DNA of 64,000 nucleotides, taken from assembly GCA_022592445.1 (NCBI GenBank), contig JABYQR010000020.1:186001-250000 (forward strand), written 5' to 3'. This document shows positions 1-11,325 of this stretch, in pieces. Each line of letters begins with the position of its first letter. Within the stretch, counting starts at the first letter, position 1. This stretch comes from Cytidiella melzeri. Its lineage: Eukaryota; Basidiomycota; Agaricomycetes; Polyporales; Irpicaceae. Below the pieces are notes generated by a model. It did no database searches. It was not told where the DNA came from and saw only the letters and a program-made list of their open reading frames with translations. Position numbers and translations under genes: made by a program.

Positions 1-31
1 CACATGAATCTGTTACCCCCAACAAGGCCCG

Positions 32-2977
32 TCAGAGAACGGTCTTTGCGATCTCATTCCAGATAGCAACGGGGTTATTGACACTATACCGTGTCCTTCA
101 GCGTTGTACAAAAGTTTCTGACTCGGAGTAACTCACATCGCTGCTGTTAGAGGGAGGTTGACGTTTGCAGGGTGGTCTTGCCATTCTATATTCGGTCGTG
201 CGAGTTAGACACCTATGTGTTTCCCTGGAGTGGGCAGCTGGGACTCACCTTCTGGCTGTGTCGGGTCTTGGATGCCGAATCCAAGTCTCCAAGTAATACC
301 TTGAACGCTGTTCGTCATGCTGAAAATCCCCGACGTCGGAATCAGTATCAGGTCTAGTTTCGTCGACATCGTGATGAAGTAGTATACGAACAAGTCGGGA
401 GGAGCGAGCGTGTTGTTCTTGAGCAGCGCAGTCTACAAGATAAGGTTCAGTGTATGAATAGACAGCGAGCGAAAAGGCCTTTAAGCGTCTTACCTTTACT
501 TCTGTGTCCATTGTAGAAAAGTCGGTAGACTGGCCACCGACAGTCCCGCAGTACCTTTGCTCAATGCCATTCTTTCCACCCAGCACCACGGTTTTGGTAC
601 CTTCTTCCTTAGCCATGGTGATCTGGAACGATGGTCTTTAAGTTAGCTGGTTGCTGCTGAACACACAGTTTTGTGTTTTGACTTACGGAGAACAAAGCGC
701 AAGAGCTTGCACATCTGAACTCGGAACGATGAGAAGATTTTAGAACACAAGATGACTTTTGTGAAAGGAGGAAGACGCACCTGCCGTTGCTAACAATGAC
801 GACGCTACGAGGATCGAACAAAGCCTCTTCCGGGGGAGTCATATCGAAAGGTTGGCAACCATCGCTGAGCCTGCCCCGAGCATTGAATATCAGTGAGTGC
901 TGATATCTCAAAGCTAGAATGACAACTCACGTCAAGCTGAAAGCATCCTGGCGGCCATTGATCACTTTGTGCACGGCCGGGTCAAGCCAGTCAAAGTTCG
1001 CCGGAAAGAACGTGTTGTTCTGAGGGAAGGCCCAGTTGACGGGGTTGTACAAAAGGTTGGCATGTGGATCAACAGCCGGGTTGTTGAGGATTGACTTGAC
1101 GATGAGTTGAGCGAGAGGTCCGGCGCGGGCTGTGGTGTTGAGCCCGGCTTGTGGTACGCTGGTAGTCTTTGGGCCTACGATCTTACAGCGATACTATGTA
1201 AGACTAGGACGTCCAATGCACGGTGGGAATCTGCACTTACAATACGATGCAGCCACTGTAGCGAATATTAGCATGTTGAAAATTACTCTCGATGTCGTGA
1301 TAGCTTACATGTGCGATGCAGATGAACCCGCCGCCGTTATTGGACTATTTAAACCATTATTGCTTTCCATGATGAAAATTTGACGTATACGTACGACATC
1401 GACAATCAGCTGCGTCGCGCCAGCTGCCTTCAAATTTTGCAAGCCCGTCAGCAACGTTTGCTCGAACCCATCGAAGCTGGAGTCTGAAAAGCTACCCAAC
1501 GCCAACACGCCCGTCTTCTTATCAGCCAAGAGATGAAATTCCGAAACACCGGCACTCCCGCTAATAGGTGCTGCAGGGACAAGCCCAGGAGGGAGGGCAA
1601 CGTCAAGCACAGGAGCAGTGTCTAGGATGGTATTCATGGCATGCTTGATCTGGTCTGCTGGGGATGCCGGTGCTTGCTGACGGAAAGCATTGCTTGCTGG
1701 TAAAGGTGCATTCTCGCGCTTACGAAGGGGGTTAGACGGGTCGTTGAGGTTCTCGCCGTTTGTACCGGGGATAGCGACGCAGTTGTTCTGACGGAAGGAA
1801 GTAGAGTCTGTCCAGGGTATCGCCGTTGTCCCGATACGAGATCGGTATGGAAGCTGGACAGGATATAAGCACAATTCTATGGTATTTCACCCTCAAGTTT
1901 TGACTCACGGTGATGGTTTCAGGGATTATCTTGCCATTTCGCAGGATCGTCAGCGTAGCTGAGTCTGCGAGAGGCAGCGACATCTGCGCAAAGTTGCCGA
2001 GGATGTAGCTCCAGCCAGTTGCGGCACGATTGTAACTCGAGAAGAAGCTACATGACACTTCCTTTAAGCAGGCGGGATGGTTTGCCAGTGATGAACATAA
2101 AGCCTTACGAGTTCTGGCGTGTACCAAGTGGCTGGAAAGAGCCAGTGATTTGTGCGTTAGCGTCTACTGCAGCAAAAGGATCGGCACCGTTGATTAAAAG
2201 GACCGTTGCACCAGAGAGCTATAACCGATAAGTATCTTGATTGGGAAGGGTCGCACGCGTATGTGCGTTTATGATGACACGCACTGATTCGAGCTGTCCC
2301 TTTAAGGATCCCGGAAGTGCATCTTGCCAAACTTGAATTTCGTCAGCAAATTCAACGGACGAGACGTTGAAAGCTTCGGGCGCTATATGAACCGTTTGAA
2401 CTCCTAGGCTGTCTGTGAGGAGGACGACGGGAATGGGAAGGAATGTCAAGAAAAGGGCTACAATAAAACCTATCAGGCATGTATCACGATATGGCCATCA
2501 ATAAATCGGCACCTACAATCATAGCATGAATTAACGTAGACACAGTGACCGTCGTTCAACCTCTTGATTGTACGTGATACGTCGATGTGAAGGTCAAAGT
2601 CAGATGGATATTGTTGACCGCTAATGCGCGCCAAGTCTGCAAGCAAATTCTCGTGCACGTCCGCAGTGAACGGCTCTGGGGCGAGCAGTTCATAGTTCGG
2701 GGACGTATGAAACGCGAGGGTTTTGTTGACGACGTCTACAATCTATGGCAAAATGTCAGTCAGTGGGAACATACAAGGGTATATGATCACGTACGTTAGC
2801 CTTGATGACTGGGTCGACTTTGAAGGAGGTGAAGCATGCCCGGACGTCCTGTGGTGCAACCCATTTCTGACCGGCGATGGCGGCACAGGGATCGCTGGCC
2901 CTGTTTACTAGCAGCTCTGCATTGCTTAATACTGTCAGAGCAGCTAAGACGAAAGATGCGGTCAGTGTTTTAGCCAT
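32..2977 (-). CDS. Secreted S41-family (CPAF-like) serine peptidase
   Basis: Predicted secreted peptidase of the S41/CPAF-like (tail-specific protease fold) family, which is expanded in basidiomycetes. The chosen ATG opens a hydrophobic leader (MAKTLTASFVLAAL) ending near an Ala, a typical signal peptide. The upstream in-frame Met would bury that leader. The mature N-terminus begins around DPCAAIAGQKWV. Next come a helical segment (ARISGQQYPSDFDLHID) and a DGHCVY stretch. The peptidase core contains an ATQLIVDV strand and the motif NGRCASSCALFS, split over two introns; its serine pair is the expected nucleophile site. It is followed by AKEEGTKTVVLGG. The last exon ends with AKTVL and TGA. Many short introns divide the gene. 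A TATA box lies about 70 nt upstream of the ATG. Family assignment is strong. Substrate is unknown, and exact splice sites of the middle exons are not all resolved. Confidence 0.85.
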
Positions 2978-3046
2978 TGGGGAGACAATCCAGAGGTTGT
3001 TGGACGGCGACACACTCCTGAGGCTCTACCGATCTTTGAAGGTCAG

Positions 3047-3054
3047 CTTTTATA
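3047..3054 (-). promoter_or_regulatory. TATA box of the S41 peptidase gene
   Basis: On the minus strand the sequence reads TATAAAAG about 70 nt before the S41 peptidase ATG. This is a near-consensus TATA element at a plausible distance for a short 5' leader. Function is inferred from position only. Confidence 0.6.
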
Positions 3055-4385
3055 ACCTCCAGCACCATCGGAGCCCGTGGTCAGTTGAACGCAGGTTTCG
3101 TTATGATAACAACAGAAGGCTCTTTGTACGCACGTAGAACATGCAGACACACGTGGAGTGGTGAGAAGGTCGGTGCATGTCGAAGCCTTTCTTGGGACTG
3201 GTGTACCCACCGGATACAAAGCGGTAGCAGCATCTGCGGCCAGGTGATGTTCAGTCCATGCTTGGACAAGGGCTGGAAGTCGATTTGTGCTGAAGATCAG
3301 TGCCACGAGAACATCTATCAGAACGAATGCTGCTTTGGTTGAAGTAGGAGGGTCAAAGCCAACCGAGGACTTCAAGCGGTGAATACCACGCTGTGCAACG
3401 GTGAAGCCAAGGGGGCTTTCATGGACTAGTACCACGACTGAGAGCTTGTCAGGATGGCTGGCACAGAGCTGGAATACTCCTGGTGACTATAGTAAGTCGA
3501 GCGAGGCTCGCCATACAAAGGCTGCATACCATGAAGACATGGCGGCATGCGCGAGATCACGATTTTGTGTGTTTACACGACTGTCTGGGTGTTCAACAGC
3601 CTCACGACGCTCTCTGGACCTACACGTCGGGCCGACACGGATGCCGCCGATCGTTTTGACGCGCCCTCCGCGAAGTCCACTTGTCATTAGTAATTTCAGC
3701 GCTCCTTAGGCTCGCTCGAGCTCAAAGCCTCAAACGAGTCAAACCGCTACTTACTCTAGATCTGAGCAACAATTCTTCGACGCGCAAATGGCCAAATATT
3801 GGATTCAGATAATTATGAGTCTTCGCATGATATTTTGCTTGCGACCGGCTGACTTTAACACCTTTTCACAGTGGTCACCGTTCGGTGCGCATACTGATAC
3901 TCACATCTTCTTACCGCGCGCAGGCCCGTTCGTTGGCCTACCCGTCAGAGGTGCCTCAAGTAACCTCGAGTTGATGCAGTCCACAAAGTTCTTGTACGGC
4001 CGGTTTGAGGAAATAAGAACAGTACGCGGTCATTGACTGAGATGTGACAAACTCATGTCGAACAGGAAAGACTGTGACCACTAATAGTCGTTATTGAACG
4101 ACCGTCCAGGGAACAAATGAAACCGCTGAAGAGCTTAGCAAGCATCTTAACGAGGACGAGAGGTATACAAACTGCATAAGAGACATGCGAGTGATTATTT
4201 TGAGTCTGGTAAGCACGAACAATCTCATTCTGGCTTATGCACCTAGAGCTAAGGATCTAGAGTGAACATAACTCCAGCTGCCAGTGCAAGAATCCAATTT
4301 GCAGATCAATTTTGCTCCGTACTAGTTGCACCAACTTTTCTAACCATCTGGTGAGTACATATTTTTGAGTTTTCAGCGTTCGTTA
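3055..4385. other. Intergenic, no gene supported
   Basis: About 1.3 kb between the S41 peptidase promoter and the 3' end of the first acetyltransferase gene. A 130-codon open frame on the minus strand (3043-3435) starts only with GTG and has no recognisable domain. I see no RNA gene, repeat or splice-linked frame here that I can support. Confidence 0.5.
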
Positions 4386-5332
4386 CTAAAGTGAACATCT
4401 ACATACAAGGCAAATCTCTACAGGCGGTCTGTTCCAGGTAGGATTATCTTCGCCTAGGGTTATCTTGGCTTTTGCGATGAAGCCGTGCGAGTTGTAAAAG
4501 CCCGTGTTGGCGATGTTACTCGACAGGAGCCACGTTATACGCCCTTGGGCGTCGGCCTGTAGTATGTGTAAGTATCTCAAACCGGCTTTCCCGCCCATAT
4601 TTGACCGACCTCATCCACAGCCATCTTCACTAGTGCAGAAGCGTATCCGCGTCCCTGCTGGATAGGCTTTGTCGCGAGGAGGGCGATGTATGCCATATCT
4701 TTGCGCGATTCTCCAAGCGTCTCATCGGCAACTCTCTCAGACGTCTTCGTCCATTCATTGACTCTCTGGTACTTGTCAGCTTCTAGTCTCAGACCGCTCA
4801 GTCAAGCTTTGCTTTCCGTTACCTTTTGCTGCTCTTCGCTGGACCCTCCTAGAATGCTCTTGCGGTCCACATCTGGCGGCTTAACAGGAGAGCTGTAGAA
4901 ACGAGAGCGGCGTCAACCGAACTGCAGGTGGATCCCAAGAGTCGTCTGCTTACTAGAACAGCACAGCACCGAAATCGTCTGTGGTCCATCCCAGACCCAC
5001 GTCTGTGAACGTTTTGGTATACCCGCCCATCAGCTTGTGCCAGTTTTTTCGCCATCGTTGATCATCATCAGCATCCTGTCAACGGAATCAGCCTGTGCGG
5101 ATATCCCAATTCTTTACCATGGGATGAGACAAACCGGAGTGTAGCGAAAGTAGTGCTGAAGCGGGTCATCTTCGAAGGCATCCTCGCATACCCTCACAGC
5201 TTCAGATACCTCGGCTGCAACAGTCAAGATGAGTCATTAGTATAGTAACTCACAGTGGATACTCAAGTTTGCGTAGAAAAGATACTGACCGCTGTTTATC
5301 TTGCGCAGTGGAATAGCCTTGAGATCTTCCAT
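4386..5332 (-). CDS. GNAT-family N-acetyltransferase, tandem copy 1
   Basis: Predicted acetyl-CoA dependent N-acetyltransferase of the fungal GNAT type. The first exon encodes MEDLKAIPLRKINSGQ. Later exons give EAFEDDPLQHYF-type sequence (here EDAFEDDPLQHYFRYT), a WTTDDFGAVLF strand, SPVKPPDVDRKS, and the acetyl-CoA binding motif of the QGRGYASALV kind. They are followed by ADAQGRITWLLSSN, NTGFYNSHGF and a C-terminal NPTWNRPPVEICL. Introns have GT-AG ends, and an apparent stop after AVLF is bypassed by a donor inside the TA of the next codon. Copy 2 at 6159-7094 is closely similar and copy 3 at 7507-8559 more distant. Together they look like a local duplication array on one strand. The acceptor substrate cannot be told. 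An upstream in-frame extension exists but aligns with nothing in copy 2. Confidence 0.82.
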
Positions 5333-6158
5333 GGCGGCGTAGGTACTTGATAGCGGGCTTGGCTGTAGTGTACTGCTCTTTGTCGTGAAAGTCCGCTTGG
5401 CAAAGCGAGCACCAAAAAGTTGACGTCCAGCGAAGAGCCCTCGTCGGTTATAACTACTTTCTTTGTGCGCCATATACTGAATACTCGTGAAGCTCGCGGC
5501 TGATATCTAAAAAAGCCGAACGTTGACGGAGCGCGAAGATTACTCACGCATCCGACTCGGCATGTCAACCACAGTCATTCTCGTTGAGGCAGTCAGCAAC
5601 ATCTCAATCATACGAAACTCTAGTCAAGATATTGCGGCTTCCTCTAGAGGAATGGTGTGAGATTCCTCGTATTGGTTCAAAATATCAAGAAAGGTACGCA
5701 AGAATAAATTCACTAAGAGTCTCATCTCACCCACTGCACCTAACTTCAATACAGCCACCCGTCTATAGCAATTTTCCCTTCGACCAAGGCATTAACTCAT
5801 GCCGAGCAAAAATGACCGCGACCACTGGTGATCAATTTTTGAACGTTGAAAGTGGCCTCTACAAAGCGAAATGAGCCCGCCAAAGAACCTAACGAGCATC
5901 TCAAAAGCGCCGAAAGGTACTAATGAAGATTGCGGCAGACATGCGAGGGTATTCGTTTATGTCTGGTATGCAAGAGCAATTGCATGGGGACGGCTTATCT
6001 GCTTCAAGTTAAGAGCTAGGAAAACACATGATTTCCACTTGCTAGTGTAAGAATGCCACTCACTGAATACACCTACTCCGTGCTAATGGCTCCGACGTTT
6101 CTAACCATCTGGTAAGTGCAAATATGAGTCCACAAGAGTGTGTCACTGAAGCGGACAT
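5333..6158. other. Spacer between GNAT copies 1 and 2
   Basis: About 0.8 kb upstream of copy 1 and downstream of copy 2. Parts of it (around 5800-6120) resemble the stretch at about 4070-4350 downstream of copy 1, for example the shared words gaccactggt-like and ttctaaccatctggt. The duplicated unit therefore includes 3' flanking DNA. No gene or RNA seen. Confidence 0.5.
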
Positions 6159-7094
6159 CTAAGTATAACGTACGAGGCAAATCACTACAGGCGGTCTGTC
6201 CCATGTAGGGTTGTCTTCGCCTACGGTGATCTTAACTTTCGTGACGAAGCCGTGCGAGTTGTAAAAGCCCGTGTTGACGATATTACTTGACATGAGCCAC
6301 ACCATACGACCTTGAGCGTCCGCCTGGAGTCAAATGTAAATATCTCCCAACAGCTGTGCTTGATTGCTTGACACTCGACTGACCTCCTCCACGACCATCT
6401 TCACTAACGCAGAAGCGTATCCGCGTCCTTGCTTTACAGGAGTCGTCGCAAGGAGGGCGAGGTATGCCATATCCTTGCGCGAGTCTCCGAGCGTCTCATT
6501 GGCAATCCTCTCGGACGTTTGTACCCAGTCGTTCAACCTCTATTGCGTCAGTCAGCCTCTGGTGATGTGCAATCAAGCTGTCTCGTTACCCTCTGCTGCT
6601 CTTGACTAAGACCCGTCGACCCACTCTCGTGCTCCAAGTCTACCGGTTTCACGGGAGAGCTGTAGAAACCAACCGACGTCAAGCACGGTACACTCAGGAT
6701 GTGAAGCAGTATGCTTACTATAGCAGTACAGAACCAAACTCTTCTGTGGTCCATGCCAGACCACCGTCTGTGAAAGTCCTTACGTATCCGCTGAGTCGCT
6801 TGCGCCAGTTTTCCCAATATTGTTGTTCATCACCGGCATCCTGTCAACATAATCAGTCTGTGCCGATGAGTACCCCAATTGTTGACAGACAAACCGGAGT
6901 GCATCGGAAGTAGTGCTGAAGTGGGTCATCTTCGAAGGCTTCCTCGCATACCTTCACAGCTTCCGATACCTCGGCTTGAAGATGCAAGGGCAGACGTTAG
7001 TAACTACCGAGGAAACTGATGTTCCGAGTCGGGAAAGTGGAAGACACTGACCGCCGGTGATCTTGCGCAGTGAAATGGCTTTTAGATCTTTCAT
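6159..7094 (-). CDS. GNAT-family N-acetyltransferase, tandem copy 2
   Basis: Second copy of the acetyltransferase. The start exon encodes MKDLKAISLRKITGGQ. Following exons carry the EAFEDDPLQHYF-like segment, FTDGGLAWTTEEFGSVLL, YSPVKPVDLEHESGS, and NDWVQTSERIANETLGDSRK. The acetyl-CoA site is PVKQGRGYASALVKM, then DAQGRMVWLMSSN-like sequence, and the C-terminus is GDNPTWDRPPVVICLVRYT-like before TAG. As in copy 1, the donor after the central strand falls inside what would otherwise be an in-frame TAG, so the odd splice arrangement is conserved between copies. Domain and family are clear. Copies 1 and 2 are the closest pair, which suggests a recent duplication. Function beyond acetyl transfer is unknown. 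Confidence 0.82.
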
Positions 7095-7506
7095 GGCCTG
7101 GGTACAAAGTAGTCCGCAGGTTTGACTAAAGTAGGTCACTATCGTGGAAGAGTGGTCGTAGTTTGCTTCGTAGGTCTAGGATCGAAGTATCTTGTCACTT
7201 ATAAGTATTTTCGTGGGCCATATACGGAACACTCGTGACACCCGCAGCTAAGATTTGGAAAAGCCGAGGATTTATGAATCGCAGAAACTGCGCATCCGAA
7301 AGTCCTGGTCAACCGCAGTCATGCACGCTGCGGCAGTTAGCAACATCAGTGCCGTGGAACTGCGCAATTTTGATACAGTAACATTCTGAGCGCAAAGTTC
7401 CACAACCTGGAAGGAGGCGCTAGCTCTAACGATATCGCGCATGCACACATACCAGCGTATGGACGATCACAGTTATAGCAGTATACATCTGGCACTTCTT
7501 CCAACG
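7095..7506. other. Spacer between GNAT copies 2 and 3
   Basis: About 0.4 kb. It is expected to hold the promoter of copy 2 and the terminator of copy 3. No TATA box or other element stands out, and there is no open frame of note. Confidence 0.4.
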
Positions 7507-8559
7507 TCAAGTCCGACGGCGGTTGGTCGGGGCTCCCTGACCATCTAGAGCGAAAGGCATGTCCGAGTCAGAGCACTGACAGTCTGGGTACCTAGGATGT
7601 GGTTTACAACACACCAGAGCTACGACCACCGGAGGCTCGTTCCAAGTCGGATCGGACTCTCCGAGAGAGATTGTTGTAATTGCCACGAACCCAAGTGACT
7701 CGTAGAATCCCGTGTTTTGAACATTGCTCGATCCGAGCCATGTTGCGCAGCCTACTGCATCCGCCTGTGTATGATTGTCATCAGGTTAGCGCAGTTCAAT
7801 AGATCCAGCATACATACGAGGTCAGTGACCACTCTGACAAGAGCCGAGCCATACCCGCGGCCTTGTTTTGACGGTCTAGTGGCGAGGCCACCGAGTTCAA
7901 ACATGTCTTTGACTCGATTGCCAAGAAACTCTAGTATGGCTTGTCTGAAAAGAGTGATGAACGCTGTCTGCCTCTGGTGCCTACGCCGTAAGGTGCAATC
8001 ACTGCAGCGACATGACCAAATGAGCACACCTGTCTCTGCTGTTCGGTAAGCATGTTGTCACTGACTACCGTGAATAATGACAGGGCATTCTTGATGAGTT
8101 TGTCAAGGTCATCTTCAAGTAAATCGGCTGGCCAGCTGCTAGTGAACATAAGGGCATATTATTAGTTTAGATTGCAGGAAACTCGTATACTGACGAGGTG
8201 ACCATAGCGTCCGAGTCTCCGATAGTCCAAACCAGACCTTTGCGAACAGGGAAGGCGAGGCTTGCTCCGAAATGGAGTCTCCAAGACTCTCGATAATGGC
8301 CAGTACTAGCATCCTGCCGCATCGTATTAGCACCCTGAGTCACGCTGGAAAAAATCATCGTTGACAAACAGGAGTGTCACGGAGGTAGTGTTGGAGGGGA
8401 TCATCTTCGAGTGCATCTTCTCCCATACGCGTCGCTTCGGGAATGTCACCTAGTGACTGAGGTGAACATCGCAGCGTTCGAGCAAGTTGTACTGGCTGCA
8501 TTGGTAGTTCACATACCAAAGTGCATTTTTCGAATGAGGATGGGCTCAGATATCTTCAT
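7507..8559 (-). CDS. GNAT-family N-acetyltransferase, diverged tandem copy 3
   Basis: Third, diverged member of the array. A short first exon encodes MKISEPILIRKMHFG, the counterpart of the MKDLKAISLRKITGG exon of copy 2. A GTATGT-TAG intron follows, then PEATRMGEDALEDDPLQHYL. Downstream exons give VRKGLVWTIGDSDAMVT, an acetyl-CoA motif SKQGRGYGSALVRV, NTGFYESLGFV, and a C-terminus after DPTWNEPPVVVALV. That tail is about 25 residues longer than in copies 1 and 2. The exon order matches the other copies. It appears intact, although the exon at 8139-8367 has two competing frames and I did not resolve each splice site. Its start lies 183 bp from the divergent methyltransferase gene, so the two probably share a promoter region. 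Confidence 0.72.
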
Positions 8560-8742
8560 CGTGGTTGAGGCAGTGCTTTTCAGACAACTGCTGGTATATG
8601 TACAACCATCACGGTTTGAGCGCTCTAGGCAACTGTGCGGCAAACTCACTGATCCAAGCGATCAAGTACAGGCGCCTAAACACGGTGTCGCTGACTTCAA
8701 GTTACGTGATCATTTCTTTCACGCGAACCACCACAACTTGCG

Positions 8743-9888
8743 ATGTCCAAAACGCAGATTACGTCGCAGCCAATACACGGAAACTACCATGGGTTAGTCC
8801 TGGGATAAAGTAGTACAACCGTCAGTGTACTGACTCATTTTCTCTCGATCATCCAGATACTACTCCAAACGTCCCATTTCTGAAGACTCGCGCCTCGAGC
8901 TCATACCGACCACGCTGTTCCGCGATGCGCGTGTACTTGACATCGGCTGCAACGAGGGCTGGATAACCTGCCAAATAGGTTAGTGGTCCGATATCCGCTA
9001 CTGCACTTTCGCTGGCTTATAACATCGAAAGCTAGCACAGTCCAAAGCGGCTCGTAAAGTCGTCGGTGTGGACATCGACGACACGCTGATACGTGCTGCG
9101 TGGAAACGGCGGCGCGCTGTCTGGTCTACACAGGAGCCTGCAAGAGAGGAGGAGGAGGCTGTCGAAGCAAGCAAGCCCCTACCGAAGGAACCACAATTGG
9201 AAGAGACCTCTCAGATCCGACAAGGCGTGTTAGAGCCGGACTATTTCCCGAGTTCTTGCGAGCACATGTTCGGACCTTTGCCAATACCTTTGAAGAAGCA
9301 TCTAGACACGTTTCCTCACAATGTCGTATTCTATACGGCAGATTGGGTGAACAACGAGATCCCGGAAGACTCCGAGGAATACGACGTTGTCGTAGCGTGA
9401 GTGGGCTGTATGATGCTAGGTTCCAAGGCGGTGTGTCGAATTCTGACTCAAATTGCGATAGATTATCAGTGTCCAAATGGATACATCTCAATGGCGGAGA
9501 CGATGGGCTGATGCAGTTCTTCCGCCGAGTTTATGCGGCTTTGAAGCCTGGAGGCACATTTGTGTTTGAACCTCAAGAATGGGACGGCTATGCAAAGGCA
9601 AAACGGATGAGTCATGTACGCGGCAGGCATTGTCATCTACTAAGTGACTCAGACGTTTGACGCATTCATGTTGCGCAGACCCTGAAGGAGAACGGTAACA
9701 AGTTGCAAATCAGGCCAGAGAGGTTTGAAGACATACTAACGCAAGCAGGATTCAGTCCGCCTGAGCATTTGGGTCGTCCCGGGGAGGGAGGTAAGTCTGA
9801 TCAGCTATAGGAATACTTCGTGACAGATGATGTATCACTTATTCTAGGTTTCCGTCGCCCTATAGATCTATATCGAAAGTTGCTCTAG
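8743..9888 (+). CDS. Bin3/MePCE-type RNA methyltransferase
   Basis: SAM-dependent methyltransferase of the Bin3 (7SK methylphosphate capping enzyme) family, which methylates the gamma-phosphate of RNA 5' ends. Exon 1 (8743-8792) gives MSKTQ...PIHGNYHG. Exon 2 (8857-8978) continues [15 protein letters not shown] and holds SAM motif [14 protein letters not shown]. Exon 3 (9036-9396) holds [15 protein letters not shown], an acidic insert, [13 protein letters not shown] and EYDVVVA. The next exon gives [15 protein letters not shown] and [17 protein letters not shown], the diagnostic C-terminal Bin3 block. The last exon ends [11 protein letters not shown] before TAG. The HGNYHGYY start is typical of fungal members and fixes the ATG. 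In fission yeast the orthologue Bmc1 acts with telomerase RNA and U6, so an snRNA or telomerase role is a fair inference here. Confidence 0.92.
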
Positions 9889-9996
9889 AGTGTCATCTGT
9901 TGAGGTTCCTCTTCACCCCTCTAGTCATATACCGAGAATCTAATTTTTCAAAAGCTGTGCATCATGTTCGTCAATGTGTTATCAGCGATGGCTGCC

Positions 9997-11016
9997 TTAG
10001 TTGATGACTACATCGACACCGCCATTCTCGGAGAGCTTCATCGTCACACTAGAAGTCAAAAGTTTTTCAGCACAGTACAGCATAATGTGAAAAACCGCGC
10101 AAACCTTGCAAGGTCCTTGACAACAAAATCTGCCTTCGCAGCTTCAACTTGCTCTCTAGTGTGCGAGGTTATCACTGCCAACGTCTTGCAACCTGCCACA
10201 CGGCCACTGATAATACCGGCAGGTGCGTCTTCCACGACAAGACAACGGCTCGGATCTACACCGCATCGCTGTGCGCCTAAAAGGTAGGGATCTGGTCTGT
10301 AACTCGATCAGTCACTGCTTGCGACAATGGACAAAACTATGGCTTACTGTGGTTTTCCCCTGTCCACATCTTCTGATGCAACAAATGCCTCTGGAGGCTC
10401 AATTCCTGCGGCTTTCAACGCGGATAGCGCATAAGGCTTGGTAGCAGATGTACAGATAGCCCAAGCAGGATTAGGGCCCTTCGTTCCGGGACTCAACTGT
10501 CACAGTAACTTAGCAATTAAAAACGAATAGGAGCGACAGAGCTAACCGCTTCCATGATGGATAGTACACCGGGCAACGCGACGATGCCCTTGTTCCCCTC
10601 TTTATAACCTGAGGCCACGATAGCGTTTTCGAAGCGAACGGCCTCTCTCTGATTTGTGTAAATCAGAAAGGGTGCATCCAAAGCAAGCTCATTTCCCTAC
10701 TTCGAGCTCCTCTGGGTCCTCGATGCCACAATGTCTTCTGAGATTCTCCACCGTACGCACACCATGCGAAGCTGGAAGAGAAATTCTGGGCTCCGTTAGA
10801 CTCCAGCCAAGCTGTGACTTACTGCTAAGGACTTGAGGAACATCGATTGCCGGGTATGTTTTCGCGAACACGTTCCATGCGTCAACTACTCCCTCCGTAG
10901 AGTCGACAAGAGTGCCATCCATGTCAAACAAGCTACAAGAAAGGCATATGAGCGTTCGTAGGCGGTAATTGTAAATGCTGCACCTACATGGCATCAAAAT
11001 GCAGATTGTGAGGCAT
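9997..11016 (-). CDS. HAD-superfamily phosphatase (GPP/DOG-like)
   Basis: Haloacid dehalogenase-type phosphatase close to the yeast glycerol-3-phosphatase/2-deoxyglucose-6-phosphatase group. The start exon MPHNLHFDAI is spliced to LFDMDGTLVDSTEGVVDAW; the DMDGT contains the nucleophile and general acid Asp residues (motif I). The cap domain follows, with HGVRTVENLRRHC. Motif IV is in CGVDPSRCLVVEDAPAG, after which the chain ends KLSENGGVDVVIN before TAA. The length (about 240 residues) fits the family. The start codon is 309 bp from the divergent SEC15 start. The exact substrate, a small sugar or polyol phosphate, cannot be decided from sequence. Confidence 0.88.
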
Positions 11017-11094
11017 TCTTGACACGCTCGAACCACAGCGATGCAGGAAAGAGATTTGCGGATGCCAGTGGGTAATCGGATGATTTTGACCGGG

Positions 11095-11106
11095 GTTTTA
11101 TATGAC
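11095..11106 (-). promoter_or_regulatory. TATA-like element of the HAD phosphatase gene
   Basis: The minus strand reads CATATAAAACC about 85 nt before the HAD phosphatase ATG. It lies in the divergent promoter shared with SEC15. Assigned by sequence and position only. Confidence 0.45.
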
Positions 11107-11325
11107 TCGGAGATCTGCATCTACGATCACGGGTATCTTGGCCGTGGCGCTTTTATCCCGCCGTTTCCTTTTTTGATTGTTGATTTCTAAAGCTCTTGCC
11201 AAACAACCCGACGTTGTGCGGCTATGGACGTTCGCAACCTGCATTCACTCGACCACAGCGAGCAGGTCTCACAATACTTTCGGGAATTTTGATCTCGGGG
11301 TTGGCCCGTATACGCCTTTATAGAA

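Noticed and set aside
3043..3435. 130-codon minus-strand open frame upstream of the S41 peptidase, with several Cys near its end
   Set aside because: It begins at GTG with no ATG in place, overlaps the peptidase promoter, and shows no domain or signal peptide. Not reported as a gene.
9100..9660. 186-codon plus-strand frame inside the methyltransferase gene
   Set aside because: It is out of frame with the clear Bin3 exons and crosses their introns; a shadow frame.
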